DNA of 64,000 nucleotides from Geoanaerobacter pelophilus (GTDB lineage: Bacteria > Desulfobacterota > Desulfuromonadia > Geobacterales > DSM-12255): contig NZ_JAHCVJ010000006.1 of the NCBI RefSeq assembly GCF_018476885.1, positions 1-64,000 on the forward strand. The letters are read 5' to 3'. Below are positions 18,510-26,128 of this stretch, one piece after another; position 1 is the first letter of the stretch; each line of letters starts with the position of its first letter. The notes below the pieces were generated by a model. That model made no database searches. It was not told where the DNA came from and worked only from the letters and a program-made list of their open reading frames with translations. The position numbers were made by a program, and so were the translations under genes.

Positions 18510-19408
18510 TGGAGAGAGACGAACGATTTGGCCGGGCCGACCGGGTGATCAAGGTTGGTTTCTGGATAAATGCCATATTGATGGTAATGAAGCTGCTGGC
18601 TGGTCACTACGGCAACTCTGAGGCAGTGTTTGCCGACGGGGTCGAGAGCGGTTGCGACTTCATCGCAATTCTCAGCACCATAATAGCCTTGAAGATAGGG
18701 CGCAAGCCATACGACGACAAACACCCATATGGTCATGGCAAGGCCGAGAGCATCTCGGCCATCATTGTCTCCCTGGTCATCTTTGCAACTGGCAGCGGCA
18801 TTCTCTACAAGGCAGTGATGACCATTGTGAACAGAGACTATGCCGCGCCGCAGTTCATGGCGGTCATTGCGGCTTTTGCCACCATACTGATCAAGGAAGG
18901 GCTGTTTCGTTATACTCGCACAGTATCAAAGAAGCTTGAAAGCCCGGCAGTCGAGGCGATAGCCAAGGACCACCGCAAGGATGCCCTGACCTCGGTGGCC
19001 ACTCTGGTCGGCGTCGGCGGTGCATACTTTGGCTTTGTGCTTATGGACCCGCTTGCCGCAGGACTGACCGCGTTCTTTATCTTCCATATCGGCTGGGAGA
19101 CCTTTAGTGGTGCAGCGCACGATTTGATGGACGGTCAGCCGCCTGATGAACTCATCGCTGGGGTCACCGCGATTGCCGAAGGGGTTCCCGGCGTCGAACA
19201 TGTCCACGAGATCCGGGGGCGACGCTCCGGCCAGTATCTCATCGTCGATCTTAAGCTCGATATGGACCCGTCGATGACCGTCAAGCAGTCGCATGACATC
19301 GCCACTGAGGTCAAGCGCCAGATCTTCGAGCGCTTCAGCAATGTCGGTGACGTGATGATTCATATCAATCCGCATGAAGAAGAGCATGAAGACTTGATAC
19401 GACTATAA
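18509..19408 (+). CDS. Cation diffusion facilitator family efflux transporter
   Basis: 299 residues, about six membrane helices in the first 210 and a cytoplasmic metal-binding end. CDF proteins exchange Zn2+, Fe2+, Co2+ or Mn2+ for protons across the inner membrane. Seen: DGVESGCDFIAI in helix 2 and a DHRKDALTS motif in helix 5, which supply the usual site-A acidic and His ligands; HPYGHGKAESIS between helices 2 and 3; and a C-terminal HVHEIRGRRSG region. The metal cannot be deduced. Translation is coupled to recJ by a one-base overlap (TGATG), and a terminator follows. Confidence 0.93.
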   Translation: MERDERFGRADRVIKVGFWINAILMVMKLLAGHYGNSEAVFADGVESGCDFIAILSTIIALKIGRKPYDDKHPYGHGKAESISAIIVSLVIFATGSGILYKAVMTIVNRDYAAPQFMAVIAAFATILIKEGLFRYTRTVSKKLESPAVEAIAKDHRKDALTSVATLVGVGGAYFGFVLMDPLAAGLTAFFIFHIGWETFSGAAHDLMDGQPPDELIAGVTAIAEGVPGVEHVHEIRGRRSGQYLIVDLKLDMDPSMTVKQSHDIATEVKRQIFERFSNVGDVMIHINPHEEEHEDLIRL

Positions 19409-19442
19409 CCACGCAGGATAAACATTGCCGAAGTAGTAACCG

Positions 19443-19467
19443 CCCCGGAGAAATCCGGGGTTTTTTT
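19443..19467 (+). terminator. Intrinsic terminator after the CDF transporter
   Basis: CCCCGGA (19443-19449), GAAA loop, TCCGGGG (19454-19460) and seven T's (19461-19467). Confidence 0.92.
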
Positions 19468-19523
19468 GTGCGTGGAAAGACGGTTCTGACAATTTGTAAT
19501 TTAAATTTAATTTAATGTAAAAC

Positions 19524-19551
19524 TTGAATTGCCGACACTTTCAGTAATAAT
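19524..19551 (+). promoter_or_regulatory. Candidate promoter for the 19.56-19.66 kb RNA
   Basis: TTGAAT (19524-19529), 16-base spacer, AATAAT (19546-19551) in an AT-rich stretch. A start near 19558 would give a transcript of about 105 bases ending at the hairpin and T tract at 19617-19663. Confidence 0.4.
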
Positions 19552-19557
19552 TACGAC

Positions 19558-19663
19558 AACTGAAAAAAATATCTAAAAGCGGCTAAACCTTTTGCTATCG
19601 GGGCCGATGAGAGATTAAAGGCCGCGGAATAGCTTGCTGATGTTCACGGCCTTTTATTTTTTT
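19558..19663 (+). ncRNA. Candidate small RNA or attenuator upstream of the TetR gene
   Basis: This lies in the 331-base gap between the CDF and TetR genes. AAAGGCCG (19617-19624) can pair downstream with CGGCCTTT (19647-19654), giving a terminator-like hairpin followed by a run of T's, or upstream with GCGG (19579-19582) and CCTTT (19588-19592). The two pairings exclude each other, which is the pattern of an attenuator or riboswitch. A small ATCG/CGAT hairpin lies between the upstream arms. No riboswitch core that I know is present, so a free-standing sRNA is equally possible. Confidence 0.4.
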
Positions 19664-19674
19664 TGACCGTGTGT

Positions 19675-19686
19675 GTAAGTGCTTAC
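19675..19686. promoter_or_regulatory. Inverted repeat, likely TetR-type operator
   Basis: GTAAG-TG-CTTAC, 55 bases before the TetR gene. TetR-family repressors often bind such short palindromes near their own promoter. A second small inverted repeat, GAGTT-A-AACTC, lies at 20342-20352 just after the gene and before the cytochrome cluster. Confidence 0.45.
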
Positions 19687-19740
19687 GCTGAAACTGTTTG
19701 AAATTATTTAGTAATATTTAACTTGGTCGGAGTGGGATGG

Positions 19741-20337
19741 ATGTTGTCTTCAAAAACGGCAACAACACGAGAGAAGCTGCTGGCAGCAGGTCTCACCCTC
19801 TTTTCCAGCAAGGGGTTCCTTGCGACGACCACTCGCGAACTTGCCCAGGAAGCGGGAGTTGCCGAAATAACATTATTCCGGTATTTCCCGTCAAAAGAAA
19901 AATTGCTTGAAGAGGTAGTGACCAGTTATTCAATGATTCCTGCTCTGAAGGCGCTTCAACCGGAGCTCAACGAAAAGCCATGCGCAGTGGCTCTTACTTA
20001 CATGGCGGATTTTCTGCTCGATTCCATGATCAAGCAGAAAGAATGGATCATCCTGATGCAGTCGGAAGTTAGGCGCAACCCAGAAAAGCTGCTTTCGGTA
20101 TACCACGCATTCCTTGACAGGGTTTACTCGCTTATTGCCGACTATTTCCGCTCTCAACAAAAAGTTGGGGTTATGAGGGAGTTTGATGCCGATCTCGCCG
20201 CCAGGGCGTTTTATGGCATGATCTTCAGTTTTTTCAACACCGAAGAAATTCTCCAGCGCAAGCAATATCGCGATACTCCCCGCACTATGGCAATCACAAC
20301 CTTTGTCGGGCTCTTTGCTCAAGGGGCTTCGGCATGA
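19741..20337 (+). CDS. TetR/AcrR-family transcriptional regulator
   Basis: 198 residues. The N-terminal helix-turn-helix is clear: REKLLAAGLTLFSSKGFLATTTRELAQEAGVAEITLFRYFPSKEKLLEEV. The C-terminal ligand domain is variable and does not identify an inducer. The ATG at 19741 has GGAG eight bases upstream and is preferred over a GTG 18 bases earlier. It lies directly before a four-gene cytochrome-porin cluster on the same strand, about 110 bases away. TetR-type regulators are known to control some Geobacter outer-membrane cytochrome clusters, so control of that cluster and of itself is a reasonable inference. Confidence 0.9.
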   Translation: MLSSKTATTREKLLAAGLTLFSSKGFLATTTRELAQEAGVAEITLFRYFPSKEKLLEEVVTSYSMIPALKALQPELNEKPCAVALTYMADFLLDSMIKQKEWIILMQSEVRRNPEKLLSVYHAFLDRVYSLIADYFRSQQKVGVMREFDADLAARAFYGMIFSFFNTEEILQRKQYRDTPRTMAITTFVGLFAQGASA

Positions 20338-20450
20338 ATTCGAGTTAAACTCAAACCGTCCCGATAAAGCGGGTCTACAAAGGAGGTACCAAAGTTTTCT
20401 GCAGGCAATTACTGAAGAGTGTTTTTTTTAACAACAAAAGGAGGATGGGC

Positions 20451-22883
20451 ATGCAAATGAAGAGATTAAGTCTCATGGCCGCAGCAATTATCTCTGCAGC
20501 ATTTATGCTGGGCGGATGTTCTGACGGCAAGGATGGCAGGAATGGCCTCAACGCCGGGCAGGGTACTGTCGATGCTTCGACGGTGGCTCCCGAAACCTTG
20601 GCTGCACTTCAGCTGACTGGGCAGGTAACAAGCGTTTCTATCAACAGTCCACCTGTTGTAAATTTCAGGATTACCGATTCTAATGGCAATCCGATTAAGG
20701 GCCTTGGGGTTGCAAGCCCGACCTCATCAACTAGTCTCAACTACCTGAGATTCACTGTTGCCAAGCTTGTTCCCGGCGCAACTACTCATGATCGCGACCA
20801 GTGGGTCAGTTACATGGTTACCTCGACCAGCAGGCCTACTACTGAAAACGTCGCAGCTAATCTTGTTGATAACGGTGATGGTAGCTATACCTACACTTTC
20901 GCCAAGAATATAACCGACCCAACTCAGACCAACAATGTTACCTACGAGCCGACTCTTACTCACCGCCTGGTGATCCAGGTTTCCGGCAGCGTACCGAACG
21001 CTTCGACTCCGATCTCGCTGGCAAAACCGACCAACATCATCTATGACTGGGTCCCGGCCGGTGGTGCAGTAAGCACCAAGCGTGAGATCACCACAACCGA
21101 GGCTTGCAATGAGTGTCACGACAAGATCGGCGTCACCACTCCCCATGGCGGCCGGATTGATACCCGTTACTGCGTGGTATGCCACAACGATCAGCGCAGA
21201 ATCGGGCGGACAAATTTAGCGTCTGTTGCCGGTGCTTTCTCTGCAGCCACCTATATCGCTGATGGCGAAGTGCTCGGCGATTTTGTGACCATGGTGCACA
21301 AGATCCATATGGGGAACAAGCTTACCAAAACAGGCTATGATTATGCCGGTGTCACGTTCAATGATGTCGGTTATCCTCAGGACCAGAAAAACTGCCGCAA
21401 GTGCCACAAACTCTCTGCTGCCGCACCACAGGGCGACAACTGGAAAACCAAGCCGACCCGTGCTGCCTGCGGCGCCTGCCATGACAACGTCAATTTCGCT
21501 ACCGGTGCCAATGCTTTGGCCGGTACCGGCACCCACGTTGCACATAGCGTACAGACAACCGACGCCAACTGCGCCGGCTGCCACAAGACTGAAGACATCG
21601 AGACTGCTCACCTGACTGATAATGCAACCCCGAACAATCCAAGTGTTCCTGCAGGTGCTGTCAACTTCACCTACGACATCAATACCGTATCGGTCAACGG
21701 CAGTAACCAGGCTGTTATCAAGTTCAGAATCCTGAGCGACGGCGGCACCGGCGCAGCACCGACTCCTGTAGTATTCACAGGGACCGGTTCTACTGCAACT
21801 ACCCCACCGGCAAACGCGGTCATCAGCGGATTCTCCGGAAGCCCGGCCTTCCTTATGGCTTATTCGCTTTCCGGCACCAACCAGACAATAGGGTCATCTA
21901 ACCATTATGACTTCAACAACTTCGGTATGGCAGCTGCTCAGCCGGCAAGCATCAGGATCGCCGAACTCCTGGCAGCAGGCAATACCAAAGGAACCATCTC
22001 TGGGCCGGATTCAAGCGGCTACTACACGGCAACCATTACAGCCGCTGCCTCCAACTTCCCAGCCGGCGCCAAGTTAAGAACTGTTGGCCTTCAGGCGTAC
22101 TTCACCCAGGTAACTCCTGCAGTGGCTCGTCACACCAAGGCAGTTGTCAAGACTGTAACTGGCGATACTGCTCGCCGTACCGTTGTTGATAGCGATAAGT
22201 GCGCCAAGTGCCATGAGTGGTTCGAAGGTCATGGCGGCAATAGGGTTTACGAAATCGCCATCTGTACCTTGTGTCATGTACCGAACCTGAGCACCAGCGG
22301 CCGCGGCGCAAGCGTTGCCAATCTGGATGCAACTAATAACGCAGCATTGACAGCTGCCGGTTACAATGCAGCTGACCCGTCAACCTGGCCAGAGGCCTCC
22401 AACAACCTCAAGGATATGATCCACGGTATCCATGCTGGCAGCATGCGTGCGGCTGCAGGTAACCCATATCGCTTCGTTCGCGATCGTGGCACCAGCGGCG
22501 TCTTCTACTATGATTGGAGCGAAGTGGTATTCCCGGGCCAGCTGAACAACTGCGAAATGTGCCATAAGCCTGGCACCTACGGCACTGTATCCGCCAATGC
22601 CCTTGCTTCCACTAATGAAACTCTTGGTGCAGGAACCGTTGCACAAAACCGCGCTAGTCTCCCGAACGCAACTGACAAGGTGACAACTCCGCTTGCAGCT
22701 ACATGCATCAGCTGCCACGGCTATGGCGGCGCAGTTACTGCAACCGCTCACATGAACTCCAATGGTGTTGCAGTCAATAACAATGTCCTGCGCAGCACTC
22801 TGGGCACTGCTTTTGACCAGTGTACTCTTTGCCACACTAATGACAAAGTTGCCGCACCATCTACAGTCCACAAACCGCAGTAG
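20451..22883 (+). CDS. Decahaem c-type cytochrome lipoprotein, OmcA/MtrC family
   Basis: 810 residues. A lipoprotein signal ends at LGGC-S (Cys about residue 23), so it should be lipid-anchored, probably at the outer membrane surface. Exactly ten CXXCH motifs are present in two groups of five (CNECH, CVVCH, CRKCH, CGACH, CAGCH; then CAKCH, CTLCH, CEMCH, CISCH, CTLCH), each group led by a beta-rich domain. This is the two-pentahaem-domain pattern of OmcA/MtrC proteins, which pass electrons to minerals or other extracellular acceptors. Two ATGs are in frame; the second, at 20451, is properly spaced from AAAGGAGG and was chosen. It heads a cluster with a barrel protein and two smaller cytochromes. 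Confidence 0.93.
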   Translation: MQMKRLSLMAAAIISAAFMLGGCSDGKDGRNGLNAGQGTVDASTVAPETLAALQLTGQVTSVSINSPPVVNFRITDSNGNPIKGLGVASPTSSTSLNYLRFTVAKLVPGATTHDRDQWVSYMVTSTSRPTTENVAANLVDNGDGSYTYTFAKNITDPTQTNNVTYEPTLTHRLVIQVSGSVPNASTPISLAKPTNIIYDWVPAGGAVSTKREITTTEACNECHDKIGVTTPHGGRIDTRYCVVCHNDQRRIGRTNLASVAGAFSAATYIADGEVLGDFVTMVHKIHMGNKLTKTGYDYAGVTFNDVGYPQDQKNCRKCHKLSAAAPQGDNWKTKPTRAACGACHDNVNFATGANALAGTGTHVAHSVQTTDANCAGCHKTEDIETAHLTDNATPNNPSVPAGAVNFTYDINTVSVNGSNQAVIKFRILSDGGTGAAPTPVVFTGTGSTATTPPANAVISGFSGSPAFLMAYSLSGTNQTIGSSNHYDFNNFGMAAAQPASIRIAELLAAGNTKGTISGPDSSGYYTATITAAASNFPAGAKLRTVGLQAYFTQVTPAVARHTKAVVKTVTGDTARRTVVDSDKCAKCHEWFEGHGGNRVYEIAICTLCHVPNLSTSGRGASVANLDATNNAALTAAGYNAADPSTWPEASNNLKDMIHGIHAGSMRAAAGNPYRFVRDRGTSGVFYYDWSEVVFPGQLNNCEMCHKPGTYGTVSANALASTNETLGAGTVAQNRASLPNATDKVTTPLAATCISCHGYGGAVTATAHMNSNGVAVNNNVLRSTLGTAFDQCTLCHTNDKVAAPSTVHKPQ

Positions 22884-22903
22884 TAGTGATCTGCAGATGA
22901 AAA

Positions 22904-22932
22904 GGAAGGGGTCAGATTTTCTGACCCCTTCC
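22904..22932. repeat. Perfect 13-bp hairpin between decahaem cytochrome and barrel genes
   Basis: GGAAGGGGTCAGA (22904-22916), TTT loop, TCTGACCCCTTCC (22920-22932). No T run follows, so it is unlikely to be a simple terminator. It could be an mRNA-stabilising or processing hairpin that sets unequal expression of the two genes, or a REP-like repeat. Confidence 0.6.
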
Positions 22933-23027
22933 GAAGTCATTATCTAAAATGACTTTGCAGGGATTACCCAATTGTTTGTTTAAAAGATTAATAGTGTAAT
23001 TGAGAAATCCAGAAAGGAGGGAATCTC

Positions 23028-24356
23028 TTGGAGAGCCATCGCACTAGTAAAACACGACGTCCCTTGCCATTGGCGCTGCAAGCGGCGGGTGGCACCTTGG
23101 CCGCCTGTCTGTTGCTGGCCGCTGCTCCGGCCATGGCTGAAACAGTCGTTTCCGGGCAATCCGATACGATACTCCGTATAGGCAGAAACTCAGAAAAGAA
23201 ACTGGAAGTTCCGGCGTATGAATACCTACGGCTTGGCATTTTGAGCAACGATAGCTACGGGGGGACACTCTCCGCCAACTTCGGCGGATGGGGCAGGGTC
23301 AACCTCGACGACAGGAGCAATCGCGACCGGAAATCGTATGAATCGGATCTGCAGTACGGATATATCAGTTATCAGGCCGCTAAAAACAACATAGTCGCTA
23401 CAGCGGGGCGACAGTTCGTTACCGAAGGGGTTGCCTCCGACCGCCTTGACGGGATCTATCTCCGGAGCGACATCGCTGCCGGTTTTGCCGCCTCGGCCTT
23501 TGCCGGTAACCCGGTTATTTCTGAACCGAATTACCAGGGCGGCGACGTGATCTTCGGCGGCAGGGTTTCACACAGCATGTACAAGTACTACACCGTCGGT
23601 GTCAGCGCCCTGCGCTCGTCCGGCGAAACCAAGAACAATCGTGAAGAGTTGGGAGGCGATTTCTGGTTCCACCCGGCCAAGGAACTTGATGTGACTGGTC
23701 GGTCCACCTTTAATGCCCTTACCAACAACTGGATGGAACATGCCTATGCGGTATCTCTGGTGCCGAACGACATGTTCCGGGTCAGTGCCGACGTCTCGAA
23801 GATCAATTACAAGGATTACTTTGCCGGTCAGACCACGTCGGTTTTCAATTTCAGTCTTCCTGGGCGCGGTATCGACCCGAACGAGGAGCTGACGGCAGTA
23901 GGCGGCGTTGTTGCGCTCAACCCGACAAAGGAACTGTCGGTTTCGGTTGATATGAAGCATTACGACTACAAGGTAGCTCAACCGGCCAACTACTACGGCG
24001 CCAAGCTGGCTTACGCCAAACCGGAGTCGTATTCTGCCGGCGCGTCGATCCACCGGATGGACGGCAAGCAGAACAAACTCCGCTACACCGAATACCGGAT
24101 TTATACCGCCAAGGAGTTTCATAACGCCGACGTATCGCTTGACCTGATCGACGTTCACTATGACAGCGCGGTCAACGGTGTCAGGGACGCATTTACCGCA
24201 ACAGTCGGCGGCGGCTACAAGTTCAATGAAGCGCTGCGTCTTGGCGCAGACATCGATTACTCCAAGAATCCGGATTATGACAATGAGGTGAGGGCGCTTG
24301 TGAAACTGACCTATGCATTTGATATGAAATACGCTGGAGAAGGGAGGGCCAAATGA
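23028..24356 (+). CDS. Outer-membrane beta-barrel protein of the cytochrome conduit
   Basis: 442 residues. A long signal peptide (basic start, hydrophobic about 18-35, cleavage near AMA-ET) is followed by alternating polar and aromatic strands, many with GG turns (YGGTLSANFGGWGRVNL, QYGYISYQAAKNNIVATAGRQFV), ending in KLTYAFDMKY. This is typical of outer-membrane porins. It starts with TTG, strongly supported by AAAGGAGG seven bases upstream. It sits between an outer-surface decahaem lipoprotein and two small cytochromes, the gene content of porin-cytochrome conduits such as Geobacter ExtABCD. At about 440 residues it is nearer in size to ExtB than to MtrB; homology to either was not tested. 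Confidence 0.82.
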   Translation: MESHRTSKTRRPLPLALQAAGGTLAACLLLAAAPAMAETVVSGQSDTILRIGRNSEKKLEVPAYEYLRLGILSNDSYGGTLSANFGGWGRVNLDDRSNRDRKSYESDLQYGYISYQAAKNNIVATAGRQFVTEGVASDRLDGIYLRSDIAAGFAASAFAGNPVISEPNYQGGDVIFGGRVSHSMYKYYTVGVSALRSSGETKNNREELGGDFWFHPAKELDVTGRSTFNALTNNWMEHAYAVSLVPNDMFRVSADVSKINYKDYFAGQTTSVFNFSLPGRGIDPNEELTAVGGVVALNPTKELSVSVDMKHYDYKVAQPANYYGAKLAYAKPESYSAGASIHRMDGKQNKLRYTEYRIYTAKEFHNADVSLDLIDVHYDSAVNGVRDAFTATVGGGYKFNEALRLGADIDYSKNPDYDNEVRALVKLTYAFDMKYAGEGRAK

Positions 24357-24787
24357 GAAACGGCAGATTTATTCTTCTAGTGGTTCTGTCCCTCCTGGCA
24401 TCGCTCCTTTACGCCTGCGCCAGCCCCAGCATCGCCCGCAAGCACCCTGAGGCGGTCAAGGGAATGCCTGACTGCAACGAATGCCATAGCGACAGCTGGG
24501 GCGCAATGAACCACAAGGCGGTTGATTTCTACGCCAAGCACAAGTTCTATGCCAGCCAACCCAATGTCTGCATGGGGTGCCATACCCAGGCGTTCTGCTC
24601 CGACTGCCACGCGCACAAGGAGGAGATCAAGCCGAGCGACAAGTACAAGGATAATCCGGCGCGGGCTCTGCCACATCGCGGCGATTACCTGAGCCAGCAC
24701 AAGATCGACGGCAGAATGAACCCGGCATCCTGCGTCAAATGCCATGGCCGGCAGAACAACGAGAGGTGCATAACATGTCACCGATAA
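24353..24787 (+). CDS. Five-haem c-type cytochrome lipoprotein
   Basis: 144 residues. The signal peptide ends in a lipobox-like LYAC-A. Five CXXCH motifs follow (CNECH, CMGCH, CSDCH, CVKCH, CITCH), very dense for the size. It overlaps the end of the barrel gene by four bases (ATGA) and the next gene by 13, so translation is coupled. By analogy with porin-cytochrome conduits it would carry electrons on the periplasmic or outer-leaflet side of the barrel; that placement is inferred. Confidence 0.9.
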   Translation: MRNGRFILLVVLSLLASLLYACASPSIARKHPEAVKGMPDCNECHSDSWGAMNHKAVDFYAKHKFYASQPNVCMGCHTQAFCSDCHAHKEEIKPSDKYKDNPARALPHRGDYLSQHKIDGRMNPASCVKCHGRQNNERCITCHR

Positions 24788-25194
24788 AAGCGATTTCATC
24801 GATACGTGGATTGTTCTTTTTGTTGGCCTGCCTTGCTTTGACCGCCTGCGGTGATTCGAACTCCGAAAGGACCCTTGACCCAGTAACTGGCAAACACCCT
24901 GAGAATTGGGTGCTTGCCGGGCATAAGCCTGCAGCCCTGGCAAGTGGTGTCGAGGCTTGTTTTGAATGCCATGGTGAAAACGGCGCAGGCGGTGTAGCCA
25001 ATATTGCCTGCTCTGATTGCCATATCGGCGGGCCTGAGCACAAACATCCCGTCGCGTGGGACAGTACTATTACCTTACATGGTCCATATGCCAACGCCAA
25101 CGGTATTGAGTCTTGCCGGAACATCTATTGCCACGGCGCAAGGTGGGAAGGTGTTGTCGGAAGCGGCCAAGCTTGCTCTCTTTGCCACAACTAG
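24775..25194 (+). CDS. Small four-haem cytochrome lipoprotein with a CX4CH motif
   Basis: 139 residues, lipoprotein signal ending LTAC-G. Haem motifs: CFECH, CSDCH, the CX4CH variant CRNIYCH and CSLCH. The CX4CH followed about 20 residues later by CXXCH is a signature of Geobacter cytochromes and recurs in the giant cytochrome at 41.8 kb. The start is the ATG at 24775, 13 bases inside the preceding gene and behind GAGAGG; a longer frame from 24739 would lack a signal peptide at its start. Last gene of the cluster, followed by a strong terminator. Confidence 0.87.
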   Translation: MSPIKAISSIRGLFFLLACLALTACGDSNSERTLDPVTGKHPENWVLAGHKPAALASGVEACFECHGENGAGGVANIACSDCHIGGPEHKHPVAWDSTITLHGPYANANGIESCRNIYCHGARWEGVVGSGQACSLCHN

Positions 25195-25220
25195 TCATGC
25201 AAGAAAGCCGTGTTTAAGCA

Positions 25221-25249
25221 AAAAGCCCCGGAGAGATCCGGGGCTTTTT
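25221..25249. terminator. Bidirectional terminator between the conduit cluster and ubiE
   Basis: AAAAGCCCCGGA (25221-25232), GAGA loop, TCCGGGGCTTTT (25237-25248) and a further T. A-rich on the left and T-rich on the right, so it can stop both convergent transcripts. Confidence 0.93.
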
Positions 25250-25267
25250 ACGTTATGAAGGTGTAAG

Positions 25268-25975
25268 TTATTTCTCTCCGACGTAAACGGTCGCAATTCC
25301 AAAGGTAAGGTCGTGATGGCGGATGTTTCTAAACCCCGCCTTGGCCATCATTGCTTTGAACTCGTCGCGGGAGGGGAATTCCAGCACTGAATCCGGCAGG
25401 TACTGGTAGGCGCTTTGCTTGGAGAAGAGGCCACCGATCTTGGGAAGGATGGTCAGGAAATATAAGCGGTAAAGTCTTTCAAACAAGGGAGATGACGGCA
25501 TCGAGAATTCGAGGATTACGGCCCGTCCGCCGGGCTTGAGGACCCGGTGCATCTCAGCAAGACCCTTGGGCCGGTCAACCACGTTGCGGATCCCGAAGGC
25601 TATGGTTGTCGCATCAAACTCCTGGTCAGCAAACGGCAGTGCTTCGCATGGGGCGATCTCAAAGGTGATCCGATCGGAGTGCGGAGATGCTGCTACCTTC
25701 TGTCGCCCGATCTCGACCATTTCCCGGCTGATGTCGGCGCCGACGATAGCCACATCTTTCGGCGTCCGCAGGGCAATTTCCAAGGCAATGTCACCGGTAC
25801 CGGTGGCAATATCGAGCACTTTGCCGCCTGGCGAGGTTTTTATCTGAGATACGGCAAAGGTCCGCCAGCGGCGGTCGATGCCAAGTGATAGCAAACGGTT
25901 CAGCAGGTCGTAGCGCGGGGCGATGGTGTCGAACATCTCCCTGATACGTTCCCCTTTCTCCGATAATTTGTACAT
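25268..25975 (-). CDS. ubiE: Demethylmenaquinone/ubiquinone C-methyltransferase
   Basis: 235 residues, SAM-dependent methyltransferase for the last step of menaquinone synthesis (MenG role). Seen: IREMFDTIAPRYDLLNRLLSLGIDRRWR, SAM loop DIATGTGDIAL, IVGADISREMVEIGRQK, CEALPFADQEFDATTIAFGIRNV and KPGGRAVILEFS. The longer frame to 26017 adds residues unlike the family; the ATG at 25975 follows AGGTAGGG and is preferred. A Geobacter-like anaerobe would be expected to make menaquinone only, which is inference from taxonomy. It is convergent with the conduit cluster and divergent from the cyclase gene. Confidence 0.95.
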   Translation of the reverse strand: MYKLSEKGERIREMFDTIAPRYDLLNRLLSLGIDRRWRTFAVSQIKTSPGGKVLDIATGTGDIALEIALRTPKDVAIVGADISREMVEIGRQKVAASPHSDRITFEIAPCEALPFADQEFDATTIAFGIRNVVDRPKGLAEMHRVLKPGGRAVILEFSMPSSPLFERLYRLYFLTILPKIGGLFSKQSAYQYLPDSVLEFPSRDEFKAMMAKAGFRNIRHHDLTFGIATVYVGEK

Positions 25976-26128
25976 TGTCCCTACCTTTTCGCCACAAAAA
26001 ATGGTATAACGAGCCACCTTCCGAACTGATTTATTACCACACAGCTTACAGCTTCGCCACTCAAATCGTCTCTGGAGGCAACTCTGCTCCCTTACATCAG
26101 GCCGCAGGACATAGCAGATATTATCATT

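Noticed and set aside
19579-19654. c-di-GMP (GEMM) riboswitch before the TetR gene
   Set aside because: A CTAAACC string recalls part of GEMM, but the core elements (GGCAAACC-like and GACGCAAAGC-like segments) are absent.
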